DNA from: Tenodera sinensis
Taxonomy: Eukaryota > Arthropoda > Insecta > Mantodea > Mantidae
Direction of reading: 5' to 3'
Length of the DNA: 64,000 nt
NCBI GenBank assembly: GCA_030765045.1
Contig: CM060961.1
Span: 137,215,064 to 137,279,063 of the forward strand
The notes under the pieces are model-generated. The model was not told the DNA's origin, ran no database searches, and saw nothing but the letters and a program-made list of their open reading frames with translations. The translations under genes were made by a program, and so were the position numbers. Position 1 is the first letter of the stretch, and each line of letters opens with the position of its first letter. This document shows positions 33,017 through 45,352 of this stretch, piece by piece.

Positions 33017-33424
33017 TGTTATGCTTATATATACTTTTTGTACGTTTTTTTCCACACATATGTTGAACCATTTAAAAGTGCACCACAAACTATGTGCCAG
33101 TTGTTTTGTGTTTATTCTCTCCGAGTTTATGTTGAAAATTAGGACAAGATTGATTAAATATTACATCTTAAAGAGTACGTTTAGTCCGGTAAGTATAAGC
33201 AAAGCCGAATAAAACGAATTGTAAGTAAACACAGGCCACTAGGCCTTGTCCTGTTGGGCATTAAACGGGTATAAGTTGGAGTGCTGTGTGAGGTAAAGTT
33301 GTTCAAATTGTTTGAAAACAGCTTTTTGACATACAACTATATCTTAAATTTTTTGTAATTTGTTCAGTTTTGTGTATACGTATGGAGTGCTTAAGGTTAT
33401 TGAGTATGCACAACCTAAGGATAA

Positions 33425-33468
33425 ATGTTGCAGGGATAAACCGTCGAACCGCGGGCAACGCCTAGTAA
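33425..33468 (+). mobile_element. Helitron-like 3' terminus
   Basis: GATAAACCGTCGAACCGCGG followed by GCAACGCCTAGT; the CTAG before T is the canonical Helitron 3' end. The element's extent upstream is unclear. Confidence 0.5.
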
Positions 33469-34084
33469 TTAATGGCATTAATTTTATTTGTATGTATTTT
33501 AAGGGCCCTGCAGTGACATTAGGAAGCTAAAACTACGTTTACATGGTGAATTGAAATCGATCTAAGTATAATCCAATACCAAATACGATCCGTGTTTCCA
33601 TGTTATATTCTATAATTTAGACATTGAGATAATTGAGATATTGAGCAGGTAGTGAAAAGCGAAAATAATTTAATTTAGAAACACATATCCTCTTTACAGA
33701 CTGCAAAAATGCCTTTGATGAAATATGTAGATTAAAATTATGGAAAATACTAGAGAAAAAGAAATCCCAAAGCATTTAATAAAAGTCATAAAAAATGTGT
33801 ATGCCGAGACGAAAATCAAGATAAATAACCGAGAACCAATAATGATTTCAATGTCAACCATCCTTTTTAATTTATGAACAAGACGACCTGTTAATGACGT
33901 GAAACAACAAACAATAGGGGAATTAGTTTAGGGACAAAATCACTATAAACAATTGTATACGTACATAATCAAATATTAAAAGCAAAAAGCGAGAATGAAC
34001 TTCAAAGAATGTCATGTAAGTTATATGATATAGCAAAAGCATATAAATTAGAAATATGTATAAATAAAACAAAAACAATAGCTA

Positions 34085-34190
34085 TTCAAAATGTTTAGTT
34101 CTTCCGGGCTTGTAGGCCGTGGTCTAAAAGGAATGGTAGATACCAACGTCTCGCCAAGAACTGCGCTTGGCTTCATCAGGGCAACACGAT
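34085..34190 (-). ncRNA. Penelope-type terminal sequence with decayed hammerhead
   Basis: On the minus strand: CTGATGA (34173-34179), stem GCCAAG/CTTGGC (34166-34171 with 34153-34158) around loop CGCAGTT, then GAGAC (34148-34152) and GTT. The GAAA core has become GAGA, predicted inactive. Downstream is GACCACGGCCTACAAGCCCG, shared with 63455-63475. Confidence 0.5.
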
Positions 34191-34200
34191 TCTAAAAATG

Positions 34201-34203
<3 letters not shown>

Positions 34204-34240
<37 letters not shown>

Positions 34241-34345
34241 ATTCAAAGGCCTCAAAACATATTTTCTATGACATCTCGACATCTAATTTTTGGGTGCAAT
34301 ACAATACTTCCTCTACTTTACTAAACGTAGTAGAGAAAGTAAATA
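34204..34345 (-). repeat. RF1 copy J, fragment
   Basis: A poly-T run (34204-34239) followed by the RF1 5' end in reverse: CCTCAAAACATAT, TAATTTTTGGGTGCAATACA and GTAGTAGAGAAAGTAAA. Confidence 0.75.
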
Positions 34346-35994
34346 AATTAAATAAATTCAGCTATATAACAGATACAATAAAAAGAACATTAAAGAATAA
34401 AAGAAGAAACGATTCTATAATGAAGCTATATAAAACAATGACTGTCCCAGTTTTAACATACAACTCAGAAACATGGATAATAATGGCACAACATAAAAGA
34501 AATATACAAAGGTCGGAAATGAAATCCCTTACAGCCATGTTGGATACACAAGACGACGTAAAAGCTAACCATCAAATGCGACAACAATTAAAAGTAGAAG
34601 AATAAAGCAAAAGAGTAATTGAATATAGGACCAAGTGGAAACAGCACTTAAATAGAATGGAAGAAAATAGAATTCTCAAAATAGCAAATTATTATCAGCC
34701 ACAAGGACAGTGGAACATAGAACGACCGAGGAAAAGGTGGGAGGAACAAGCTAAATTGCCTAAACGGTGTTGAAGAAAAAGAAGAAGAAGATATGAGATC
34801 GATTTGGATGCGCAAGACTAGAGAAGAAATAATTCAAGCTTTAATGTTGATCGCCTTGGTTTACGTTGGGAACCTGTAGGAAATATGTTGGTTTGTTGTT
34901 GTGCCTATTTTCAGCAGGTTTTGAGTCAGTGAAATTTTTTGAGAAGAATACATTGCGAGATTATGGAAACAATAAACGTAGTTCTGTTGGGATTTATTAC
35001 ACCAGTTCCACCAAGAAAACAAAATGACGAGCGCGTAGCGGTTACAAAGAGTGCAGCAGAACATTATCTTTGGCGTATTCAAAACGACATGAATACAGTA
35101 GGCGTTTCAGTTATACATATGTCCTGTACGCAACGAAGTTTGATCAAGATTCAACAGGAATGGACTCCAAAATGTGGCTTCGTCGATTTAAATCCCCCAC
35201 GGAGATGTACTGTAAGTAAATTAGCATGTAACATCATGATTAAGCTATTATATATGCGTCAATTAGTAAAATTGGAGATACGGTTATGAATTGCCTCTCT
35301 GAAACAAAGCATCTTGCCATCCCGTTTTTAGAGACCTACATATACTACGCTTCTATGGCGTATTGAGTTCTTTTTCCGGATTGAATATCATATGGAAACA
35401 CGGATTCAAACGAAGCTCAACCACTGAATCCAATCCGCTTATTTCGTGGGGTCGGGTCGAAATTGTGTTGCATGGAAACTATCAATTAGAATCCACCAAA
35501 GGTGCTGTACTATAGTCGTAACACACTGCACAGTCGTCGTTTTTTCTTAGTGAAAGTGGTGCAATAAGAGAAAACAACAAAGCCACTTTTATTGTTTCTA
35601 TAATCTCACAATATATTCTTCTCTAAAACATTCTCTAACCTCAGAAGTTTCTTAAAATACGCAGAAAACATATTTCTACAGGTTCGCCAACATAAACCAG
35701 GTGACCAACATAAAAGGTTGAATTATTTCTGTTTGAGCCTTGCATATCCAAAGCGATCTCATTTCCGGATTGAATTCAACATGGAAGCGCGGAAATGGGA
35801 ATGTACTCAATACGTGTTGAATTCGCCATAGTAATACACACACAAACCTAGGCGTCGCAGTGCGATGCGATTATCTGGGAATAGACTGGTCAAATTTTCA
35901 CGCAGATGTGACTGCTTTTTCGAAGAAAAGTAAATTAACGCTTATTATTTATTTATGCCAACAAGCTTACTGTTGGTGTTTTTAAACACACAAG

Positions 35995-36085
35995 ACGTGT
36001 GTGGGCAGCCGCTTGATAAGCGGAATTCCGTGGTTCAAATCCTGGCTATGGCATTGAATTTTTCAGTCTTGATTCCACCTCTTAA
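35995..36085 (+). mobile_element. tRNA-like SINE fragment (epsilon tail)
   Basis: B-box-like GTGGTTCAAATCCTGGC, then CATTGAATTTTTCAGTCTTG, the tail also seen at 28.9 kb. Poor box A. Confidence 0.45.
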
Positions 36086-36798
36086 ATTAACGCTTGCTTA
36101 AAGTTGTGCAAGTTTGTTCACCAGCTCATTGTCTCTGGCAGGAAAGTAGTGAGACAGTACGTCAGTAAACAATTCCTAGTACACAGCGATATCTGAAGCT
36201 GGAGTCGTGCTTCTGATCGCGCTTACGATAATAGTACTAACCTTGGAATGTGTATTCACACTAGCTTAAAGCAAAAATGTCGCCCAAAATATCGATATAC
36301 AAGTGACATACTCTCGAAAGTTATATATAGAGCTGGGATTTCTATGTTATTACATTTTTTTTTTCTTTTTTATTTAGATGCTGGGAAAAGTGGTTTTTTA
36401 CAAAGCACTATGTTAGGATTAATATAACTGAAGTTCATGTTACATATTTTTTCATATTTGTGAGTATATTGCATATTTTAGTGATATAACATAAAATTAC
36501 ATATTCAAGCACTTTCCTATTTGTATATATACCTGATAACACCTCGAAACCATGTTTGATCTACTGTAAAGAGCTGAACCTTATAAATCACTCAATTATT
36601 GCGAGAGTTGTCAGTCATCTGTGGCCAACTGGTGTGCAAGCCAAGAGGATATTAGTTTTTTTTTCTTTTTTTTTTTCTTTTCAAATAACTACAACTAAGT
36701 TTTACACTTATCTAATAGTTTGGTCTTCACTGTATATTATCACATTTACTAGATATTACTCCTATGAGTAATTCTATTACAACTTCATCACATTGATT
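36086..36798. other. No recognisable gene
   Basis: AT-rich with T-rich tracts near 36355 and 36658. Confidence 0.5.
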
Positions 36799-38912
36799 TT
36801 AAAGCACCAAGTCCAAGGGTTTGGTTCTTTTCAATCTTCGTGCTGTGTTGCTGTTTGCTAGCATACGCAGTACCTCTGTGTTTTCATGTGCATGTAACCG
36901 TCTTTCATGCTTAACCGCAGCAGCTTTAATTTCTTCACTGACAAATGCTATATTCAAGTCCCTGTGGATATTGTCATTGCTAACATACCAAGGTGCTTTT
37001 ACTATAACCTTTAGTACTTTATTCTGAAATCTCTGAATGATTTCGACATTCGTTTTCTTGGTGCAACCCCTAAGGGCGCTAATGACCTCGAAGTTGAGCG
37101 CCCTTAAACCAAACCAAACCAAACCAAATCTTGGTGCAACCCCATAGGGGTATGCCATACATCCATACAGGTTTTAGTACTTGTTTATAAATCAACAATT
37201 TATTGTGTTGACTTAGTTCTGAGTACTGTCCCAGTAGCCAATACAGTTTTCTAAATCTTGATCTAGTTCATTTCTTTTCCTTTTTACATGCGATTTTCAG
37301 TTAAGCTTTTCATCTAGTACCAGACCTAGGTATTTTACCTCTTTTTCGTAGGGAACAGTTTGTCCATTTATTTCAATGGGCACCTTTTCTATTTTCTTGT
37401 TTGTGAAAGTTATATGGACCGACTTTTATTTCATTTAATTTTATTCGCCATTTTTTTGTCCAAGTACTGACTTTTCTGATTGTTTTTTTGAAGTTTTTCT
37501 GTAGCCTCCTCAACAGTATCTCCCACTGACATAACTGCCGTGTCGTCGGCAAAAGTCGCCATCTCGGTTTCCTCATCTTGTGGGACGTCTCGTGTATACA
37601 AGATATAATATCGGTCCAACTACGCTACCCTGCGGCACTCCCACAGTAATATCTTCAAATGCGGAGTATTCACTTCCTTGTTTAACTCGGAATGTTCTAT
37701 CTATGAGATAGGATTGTAAGATTAGAACGAATTCTCCAGGTAGATCTCTCTCTAATTTAAAAGGAAGGTATTTATGCCATACTTTATCAAAGGTCTGAGA
37801 TACGTCTAAAAAGGCACTTGCACATACTTTCTTTTCTTCGAGAGTTCTTTCAATTATTTCTATAATTCTGTGAACTTGTTGCGTGGTTGAATGCTTGCTT
37901 TGAAAGCCGAATTGATGTGGAATGAGTTTGCGTTCTTAAATAATGGGGTTGAGACGTCTTAAAAGCAGTTTCTCGAGTAATTTCGACATTGTTGGCAGCA
38001 AAAAGATTGCTCGATATGATTTTCTATTATGAGGGACTCTTCCAGGCTTGGGTATCATAATTTCTGCATTTTTCCACTGCCTAGGGACGTACTTTAACCG
38101 AAGGGAAGCATTTATAAGATGTAGCAATCCAATAAGTGCTCGAGGGGGCAATTCTTTTAGTATCTGAGCAGTAATCAAATCATAACCTGGAGTGTTTTTG
38201 GCATTCAGGTCTCTTGCTATAAATTTTTTTAATTCATTCATTGTAACTGGTTTGATCTTACCAATATTTTTACTTGGATAAATTGTAACGTTTTCGTCAG
38301 CTGTCTGTCTAGAAAATGGTCGGAAAGTCTCTTGCAAATACTCAGAGAAGACATCCGCCTTCTCTCTGACACTTTTAGCCCAATCATTAGATTTTCTTAA
38401 GGGGGGGAGGGGTGCGCTGGAGGTCTTTTCTGCCTTTTCATCATTTTCCACAGCGAGTAGTCAGTATCCTTTTCAGCTGGTAGATTTTGTAGGTACTTGC
38501 TGATGGATTCATTTTTTATTTGGTGAAGTTTTTGTTTGAGATTGTTGTTTAGGCGATTTAGGGTTGTTTTATCCTGTGGCGCTCTACTAAGTTGCCACTT
38601 TTCGAGCCTTTCTCTTTTCTGTACCATTACTCGAATCTCGAATGGGTAATCATTATCATTCGATTTTTGTTTCCTCATTGGTGTGCTGTACCAGGCGGCT
38701 TGCTGTATATTATATATGAACGCATCTATCTCTTTTTCTAGTTGTTCAGGAGATTTTAGAGGTACACAAAGATTTATTGTGCTCTCCAATTTGGATCGAA
38801 ATGTTTTCCATCTTGTGTTATTATTAGTCAATTTGGCTGAGGTATCTTTTTCGATGATAGTTTCACTTATTGTAAGTACGATTGGAGTGTGGTCATAAGT
38901 CGAAATCATCAT
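36799..38912 (-). pseudogene. Jockey-like LINE ORF2 relic (end of endonuclease to C-terminus)
   Basis: Reads right to left. At 38912 it starts with DHTPIVLTIS, the end of an APE endonuclease, followed by a Lys-rich linker. Reverse transcriptase begins near 38400, with NAKNTPGYDLITAQILK and KSYRAIFLLPTMSKLLEKL. From 37935 come IPHQFGF, FLDVSQTFDKV, PQGSVVGP and the catalytic FADD (37542-37553). Then KWRIKLNEIK, a thumb, and at 37150-36799 WYVSNDNIHRDLNI and a basic C-terminus. Frames shift at least three times and the 5' half is missing. A 58-bp LINE tail is inserted at 37071-37128. Confidence 0.8.
37071..37128 (+). mobile_element. 58-bp LINE 3' tail with 15-bp TSD (copy 2)
   Basis: Stem-loop GGGCGCT (37074-37080)/AGCGCCC (37097-37103) followed by (AAACC)n. 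It is flanked by the exact direct repeat TCTTGGTGCAACCCC (37056-37070 and 37129-37143). This is an extreme 5'-truncated insertion of the LINE family at 3150-3612 and 55580-56070. Confidence 0.85.
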
Positions 38913-38939
38913 ACTCAGTCACTTTAATGTAATTCCTAG

Positions 38940-39344
38940 ACATACCCTTTATGACAAAGGTCTATTAAATCAGGTATTTAGTTTTTCGTGCGTTAAAAGT
39001 GTTGCAGAATGCGACGGGCAATTCTAGCCATAGAGAGGCCTCTCTCAGCGAAGACATGAGATGAGAGGCAGTTGAACTAGCGTGTTTAGTCCGTGATAAT
39101 AGAGATTAACAGTATAAACAACCGAAAAGGTCTCACTTTACTTAGGGGATCTTTATTTCCCAGGGAATAAACTCACTCCTGTATGTGGTGCTATTGTCTG
39201 ACCTTACGAATTACATATTGCTAAGTACAAGCATGACACGTAATGTTTCATTGGCATTTGTTCGTTTCCTATTAATGTTATTGTTGTATTTAATCCTCAT
39301 TTATTATTATCATCATTATCATTATTACTTAATTGTATGTGTAC
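38940..39344. other. No recognisable gene
   Basis: No motif seen. Confidence 0.5.
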
Positions 39345-41668
39345 TAGTGGACCCGTCAGACGTTGCTCGCTCAAACGTTGCACTTCCAAAAATTATAAAA
39401 TTTTAAAAGTAAAATATAAATTGTTTGGACTGTTTTGATAAAAAAATATGTACGAAAATTATTTTTATAATACTTGATGTCACCACGCGTACGGTTATCG
39501 CAACGCTACCTATCAATTGCATGTGGTTGTATCTCTTTGTTATAAAATTAAATGTGTCGAGTACAAACTTAAAACTGTTTAAATAACAGCAAGAAAGAAA
39601 AAGCTAAAATCATTTTCATGACGGGTATATTTTTTAAATATTTAAATATATTTTTAATCTTAATACAGTAAAACCTACCTTCAGCGGACTCCTGATAAGC
39701 GCAAATCTGACTGAAATGAAAATATTTTAAAGTCTCGTGAAGTAAGGGTTGAAAAACACGCTATCGGTGGAAAATGTTTTACGCAGACAACGGCAATCAT
39801 AGTACGCCTTTTAAAGGAAAATTTCCAGTTTCGCAATTTTGAGGCCTAAAAGTACATCAATGAAGATGCTTTCAATTGCAGCACCATGGAATATGTCAAC
39901 ATAATGATGGGCAAACTGAAACAGGCGCAGTTGATACAGATGTCTTAATTGAAAATATGTAAAGTCCGATAGAAGAAGAGGAGGCGCTGGAAGATGAAGA
40001 GGAATATGTCTCGTAGTAGGAAGAGTGTAGACTAAAGACTTATCGGAATGCTGTCAAAAGTTTAAAGGAACTGCAACAGTTTGGCCTATGGCCAAATGAC
40101 TCGGATATGTTTGGTGTGATTTATCATATCAAAGTGTTTGTAGAAGTCGAGGAGCTAAGCAGTAATGTGCCCAGAAAGCTCTTCTTGACTACTGGAAAAA
40201 AATAAATGAATTGTGTATATAGATATTTTTCGTTCATTATGTTTTGGTGTGTATTACATGTATGTATTACAGCAGAAACACCTAAACACACACAATAGAA
40301 TAATGTACGTACATTTTTTACCTCATACTGTATATTTGTATATGTTGATGGTTTAATTTTCTTAACCTGAGTGCTCGTCCGATATGACACAATGTTGGAG
40401 GACGTCAATCAAAAAACAACATTAACCTGAGTGCTTCTTTATGTTGCACATTGCGTCTGGATTTGTGTGAATGTTCAATGGCAACTTGAGTGCTGAATGC
40501 GCAGACCGCCCACCATCAAGCAAGATCGCTGCAATGCCTGATGAAGCAATTGCCAACGCAATATGATTGTGATCTAATGCGCGCAAGCATCAGTGTTGTG
40601 AATGTTTTGCCAGTGCCATCTGGTGCGTCCTAAAAGAATCGTCTTATTGTGCTACAATTTACAAATTAACTTGATCATACATATTCTTTTGTTCAGCAGT
40701 AAGCAGTTGGTCATTATTAGCAATAAAAGTAGCCAAAGATGTCGATCGAACTGTTTTTGGCGCTGAACATCGCTCTTGATGAGTTATGCTGCTGGGCGGT
40801 AGGCAAATATCCTCAATCTTTATTAACGCCTAGTTATATATTTCCGGCGACGCACGATCCATTATAAGCTATTTTCTGTTGTTTAATACAGTATCAACAT
40901 TTCACCGTAAAAGAACCAAAACCAAAACATCGCTAACAACGCGAACTGCGCTTCTCTTTTGGGTCGCCATTGCGCATGCACTGTAGCGGGAGGATGGCCA
41001 TGTTTGTTGTAGTTACGTGATTATATTGCTGTATAAGAAAGCGTGCTACAAAGGCCCTAGCACAATTTGCACAATGTATATGTCTTATTTATTCCATTGA
41101 AATTAATGGAAAATAACATAAAATACTCACCTTGTACTGCCGCTTACACATTTGCATAATGTATATGTTTTAATTACACTTTAGCACCTTACTTCAATAA
41201 ATATTAATATTACATTTGTAAGTTAAGCTGTTTGTTATAGGTTATAGATCATTTCAATTCATGAAAAAGAATGTAGAGCACTCACTTCAATCTGCCCCTT
41301 ACACATTTGCACAATGCATATTTATTAATTAAACTTTAAATTACTTGTTCTCAATAAGCACGCAATTTTAATATTGACGCTCAGCTGTGACATAAATTTC
41401 CTAGAATCCGATCGCAGCACCAAATACTGAAAATTCTAAAACGCCATCGCAGCGCTTATTTTGAAGCTAAACCATCCAAAGATTAACAACATATTAATTA
41501 ATTAAAATGAACATTCTCCAACGGGTCATATTGTGAATCTAAGCCACTCTCGAATCACCTTTATCACACAAAAACTGTCATAAAAATCGGTCCAGCCCTT
41601 TAGCAACCGTTCAGTTACATACACACGGACAGAAGTCATCCGGAATGAAGAGGACTTCAGAGGCTATT
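39345..41668 (-). mobile_element. Helitron relic with Pif1-like helicase remains
   Basis: On the minus strand the left edge reads AGCAACGTCTGACGGGTCCA plus CTAGT, a Helitron 3' end. The right part (about 41530-41640) has ATCGGTCCAGCC-like sequence common in insect Helitrons, though the 5' end was not fixed. Between them (about 40720-40440) the strand encodes LLTAEQKNMYDQV, APDGTGKTFTTLMLARIRSQ (Walker A, 40600-40626) and IALAIASSGIAAILLDGGRS in shifting frames, the Pif1-type helicase of Helitron RepHel. The Rep nuclease was not found. Confidence 0.7.
39666..40110 (+). mobile_element. Possible pogo-like remnant
   Basis: Starts CAGTAAAACCTACCTTCAGC, like pogo/Tigger TIRs. Further right are acidic segments (EEEEALEDEEEYVS) and AVKSLKELQQFG, resembling the C-terminus of pogo transposases. 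No right TIR or catalytic block found. Confidence 0.3.
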
Positions 41669-41758
41669 CCCAGAAAATTCAAGATATGCATATCATTTGT
41701 CATAAAAATAGCTTGAACATATAGTGCTTAACTGACTTTTTGTTTTCGAATTACGCTG

Positions 41759-41837
<79 letters not shown>

Positions 41838-41949
41838 ACACACATACACACACAGTTTTTTTTATTTAGATGATGACAAAATAAAGCATTTCCGGTATCG
41901 AATTTTTGGGTGGAATGCATTATTTTCCCTACGTAGTAGAGAAAGTTAA
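41669..41949 (-). repeat. RF1 copy I, truncated, with (CA)n
   Basis: Reverse RF1 fragment with an embedded CA run of about 95 bp (41760-41854) and the 5' end (TCGAATTTTTGGGTGGAATG, GTAGTAGAGAAAGT). Confidence 0.85.
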
Positions 41950-43189
41950 AACGCATGTCACAATTACTGCTTTCTTAACACATGTCAAAGGCACTCAATC
42001 CAACGGCACCAAGTGAACATCAGCTACATAGCATCAGTCTCCTGATGCTGATGATCGCCTCTGTGTCGCAAGAGTTCAACAGCTGATTGGCCGAAAATGT
42101 TGTAGACATTAGCGTTTTCACTGCGCATCCAAGCTTGGCGTTACCACGGTTTTGCAACATATACATGACTTTGTAACACTACGAACGCTACGATCAAAAC
42201 ATGTTTCAAAACAGTGACAAATTGTCCACAAATCACTGTATACTTGATCCTATGGTTATTTCAGTTCACCATGTTATCCTCTACATACTTTTAGTTGATA
42301 ACCATTGCCATGGATATGGCATTACACTAAGTGTAGTTTAAAGCAGTTGAAAGTAGAAAAGCCCACTAATAGGGATGCGTTACTGCAGCTCTTCGACCAC
42401 AACGCACTGCCGGCTTACGGTCACACGAAAATGGGGTGGTGCCTCATCATGCATGAACCACATCCGTTGACTTTATTCACTGGATACTTCCTCCAGTATG
42501 GAATGTAATTTGTTGGGCTAGAGTGTGATAAAGTGACTCTAAGTCTGTTTCGCAGAAGTTAAGGAACTAGAGCTTGTCTCACCTGATGCCTGGTTAGCGA
42601 CTATTCTCGATTACTTCCATAAATATATTTTTCTAAGATGCTGGACTTGTTAGCCATGTATGATGAAATGGTGGATATTACTTTGCTTGCCTTCTGCATC
42701 TTACCGGTTACATCACATAAAATGAGACCCAAAGCTGATCGTGAGATTAGAACAGGACGGTTTTGAAAATGGGTTGCTAGTTCAGATATTTACAGCTATT
42801 TCTGTTTAACGGATGTTATATACGTTTGCCATAGGCGTTCAAGTACAGTACAGCAAAGCAAAATATTTAGTGAAGGATTGCAATTGCGAAATCACATAGG
42901 TTATTTGAAGCAGGTTTTAGTTGACTAGTAATAGTAGGTAATATTTATTCTAACACCCAGTTTAGTACAATAATAAAATAAAACAAATATAATTAATTAT
43001 AACCATATTTTCCACAATATCTATACAATTTATTCCTCCCTTTTGGAGTTGCTTATTTCTATTACTTCCTTTTATTTACATTTTGTTCTATGTATAATGG
43101 GGAAGTTTATTATGGCTACTAATCACTTTTACCTCTCGTAACCTTTTCCATTTCCTCTATTTACTCATACTTCTTTTAATCATTTTAAC
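41950..43189. other. No recognisable gene
   Basis: A 67-codon frame at 42305-42508 has no motif I know. No repeats identified. Confidence 0.45.
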
Positions 43190-43333
43190 CAAGGAGCGAA
43201 ATCCTAGGGGGATGGGTAGGATTCCCCCACCAATGATTTTATATCCAGAATTTTCCCCTACTAAAATATCCCAGGGGTGGTTTATATAAACAAACAGCTT
43301 TCCCCCACCAACTGTTAACGATTTCGCACCTTG
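43190..43333. mobile_element. 144-bp hAT-like MITE
   Basis: TIRs CAAGGAGCGAAATCC (43190-43204) and, in reverse complement, CAAGGTGCGAAATCG (43319-43333). Flanked by near-identical 8-bp repeats ATTTTAAC / CTTTTAAC (43182-43189, 43334-43341). Confidence 0.65.
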
Positions 43334-43669
43334 CTTTTAACCTCATTTTTTCCTAAATGTTTTCCTGCTTTCTCCATATATTCATCTGATCTTGAATTAC
43401 AATTTTCACAACTTTTAATTTTAAAGGAAAATCTTTCCATTTTGTGGGTGCTCGATTCTCTTTCCCTTTTACCGCACCATTATATTCCAAAATATTGTGT
43501 CAATTTTCACACAATCTACCGCATTTTGTGCATGTTTGGCCCCTTTTCATCGCTCTCATACCAGTTAGGTTCCTTATCCCTGACTCCATTCTGACCTTTT
43601 TATTGCATAGCTCGGTATATTTCTCTCTCCCCCATTTCATTTTTAAGAATCTGTAATCTATTAATGACA
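43334..43669. other. No recognisable gene
   Basis: T/C-rich sequence with overlapping short frames, judged non-coding. Confidence 0.4.
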
Positions 43670-44243
43670 TTTTTACTTTCTCTACTATGTATAGTAAGTA
43701 GGGGAAGTATTACATTCCACCCAAAAATTCTAGGTTGAGATTACATGGGAAATATATGTTCTGAGGTCCCCTGAATTCAAAAAAACTGTTTTAGAAAAAG
43801 GTAGGTGCGCACATGCGCGCCTGTGTGTATCTCAGTTCGTGAACCTCAGTTCTCGAAAACGAAAAGTCGGTTAAAAACCAAAGTTAATATTTAAGTTTAC
43901 TATAAGTAAAGGATGCAACACAAAGATTTTAAAGAAAATTCCTCCCCCCAAAACTACCCTTTTTATGGAACATTTTTCGAAAATTGTTTTTCTCAAAAAT
44001 GACTCTAACGATTTTGATTGAAATGTCATATGTTTAAGGTATTTTTATGGATAATGAAATGTATATTTTGAATTCTCTGGCTATAGCCCAGGTAGTCTTC
44101 TTTACTCTTGATGACTTTTCCATAACTGGTAAACCGTTAAGAAGTACACCAAATCTTACTATACAAAAATGTAGATCTCGTTAATACATTCAATTTATGT
44201 CCAAATAAATTTTTTTGTAAATATTTGTCATACCTCGGAGATA
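43670..44243 (+). repeat. RF1 copy D, 3'-truncated
   Basis: RF1 from ACTTTCTCTACTATGTATAG to CCTCGGAGAT. The embedded microsatellite is short and degraded (about 43805-43830). Confidence 0.85.
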
Positions 44244-45352
44244 AGCGTGCGATTAGTACGTGGAATCCTTATTGGTGGCTAAAATAGAGGATGTAAGCCG
44301 AATCCGTAATATCATACATGATCTTGTTTCTGGTTTGTTGCATCTGTTTGTACATTCTGTTGTATGCCTTAATCAATTCTTTTCCTCTTCTAGGTCTTGC
44401 GGAGTTTAGCCCTTTTATTTCTCTTAGCAGCATGTTCAGCATTTTTTACGTTCTTCGTAGCAACCTTGTTGTTTTAGACGCTGCCTATATTAATTTTATT
44501 TTTTCTGCTGAGGTTTTAGCCATGATCTAAAGATGCTTGTTGGTGCACTCACCAACGTCTATCAACTGAGAGCTACACGAAGTAGCAAGAGCGTGAAATG
44601 TCACGTCTGTTGCGGTACTATCCATGACTTTAAAGAAAATGCTCAGAGTAGTTCTTTTGTTGATAATGTAGTGATAATGTCGGATCTGAAAGGAAATTTT
44701 AATCCTTAATTTATTTTATCGTATGTAACACTTAATTCGTGTTTAGCGCAACAGACTGACACTGATATGCAATTTGTATTAAAGAAGGTAGAAAGCCTGT
44801 TTATAAGTGCAATATTTGGAGGTGCTTATCACTGTGAATCAAGGAAGGCCCAAGGTCTGATTATAAAAATATCTTATGTAAATTCTAACATTTACCTTTT
44901 AAGATTTCTACTTATAATATACAACATTTGCTTAACAAGGCATCTCAGAATGTGAGGAATCATATATCCTTATATAAAATACTGAAATATAGAATTAAAA
45001 TTTTACTCCTTGATATGAGATTTCTGTGGAATTACTCTATGCTTACTCAACTTTGCAGATTCCCATATGTCGTCTTCCTTGCGCTACCGAAGACGTTGCA
45101 AATTCTGTAAGTACATTTTTCTTTCCTATTGGGTGAATTAAATCTCCACATAGTAATTTTTAGTGCAATGGCATTTTCTCGAAACATATCGCGGAAGCAT
45201 GCTGTCTTACTCATTCCGTTACGCCGATTTCTTACATGGTACAACGTAAGCTCACTCTTTAGACAAAGGTCTGACGACTAGAAGGCAGGGCATGTAAGGC
45301 ATGCTTTCAGTTTGCACAACTCTCACTTCTGGGCAGTGTTTTAACGTTTTAC
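44244..45352. other. No recognisable gene
   Basis: Several 60-70-codon frames without motifs. Confidence 0.45.

Larger units (their letters stand above)
33698..34770 (+). pseudogene. LINE reverse transcriptase relic, interrupted
   Basis: The 5' part (33698-34080) reads KNAFDEICRLKLWKILEKKK (finger/palm with the first catalytic block) and, after stops, LYDIAKAYKLEICINKTKT. The 3' part (34346-34770) has LYKTMTVPVLTYNSETW, a mid block with RSEMKSL, and ERPRKRWEEQ. This is the C-terminal signature of RTE/craniofacial-development-protein-like LINE ORFs. Clade uncertain. The part between them, including the catalytic YADD block, is replaced by Penelope-type and RF1 sequence (34085-34345). Confidence 0.6.
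33536..35835. mobile_element. Element with long inverted arms, split by a LINE
   Basis: Sequence at 34791-34975 matches the reverse complement of about 35587-35765 (ATGAGATCG-TTTGGAT, AATAATTCAA, ATGTTG, AACCTGTAG, GAGAAGAATA and GAGATTAT-GAAACAATAA). The outer part of the right arm (to 35835) resembles 33536-33650. The left arm is therefore interrupted by LINE sequence (33698-34770). The centre encodes a 116-codon frame (34939-35289) of unknown function. Another partial copy of the terminal motif lies at about 35355-35500. Confidence 0.5.

Noticed and set aside
41740..41949. Thr-His or Cys-Val repeat proteins (also at 26.3-26.5 kb and 25.0-25.3 kb)
   Set aside because: These are frames through CA/GT microsatellites.
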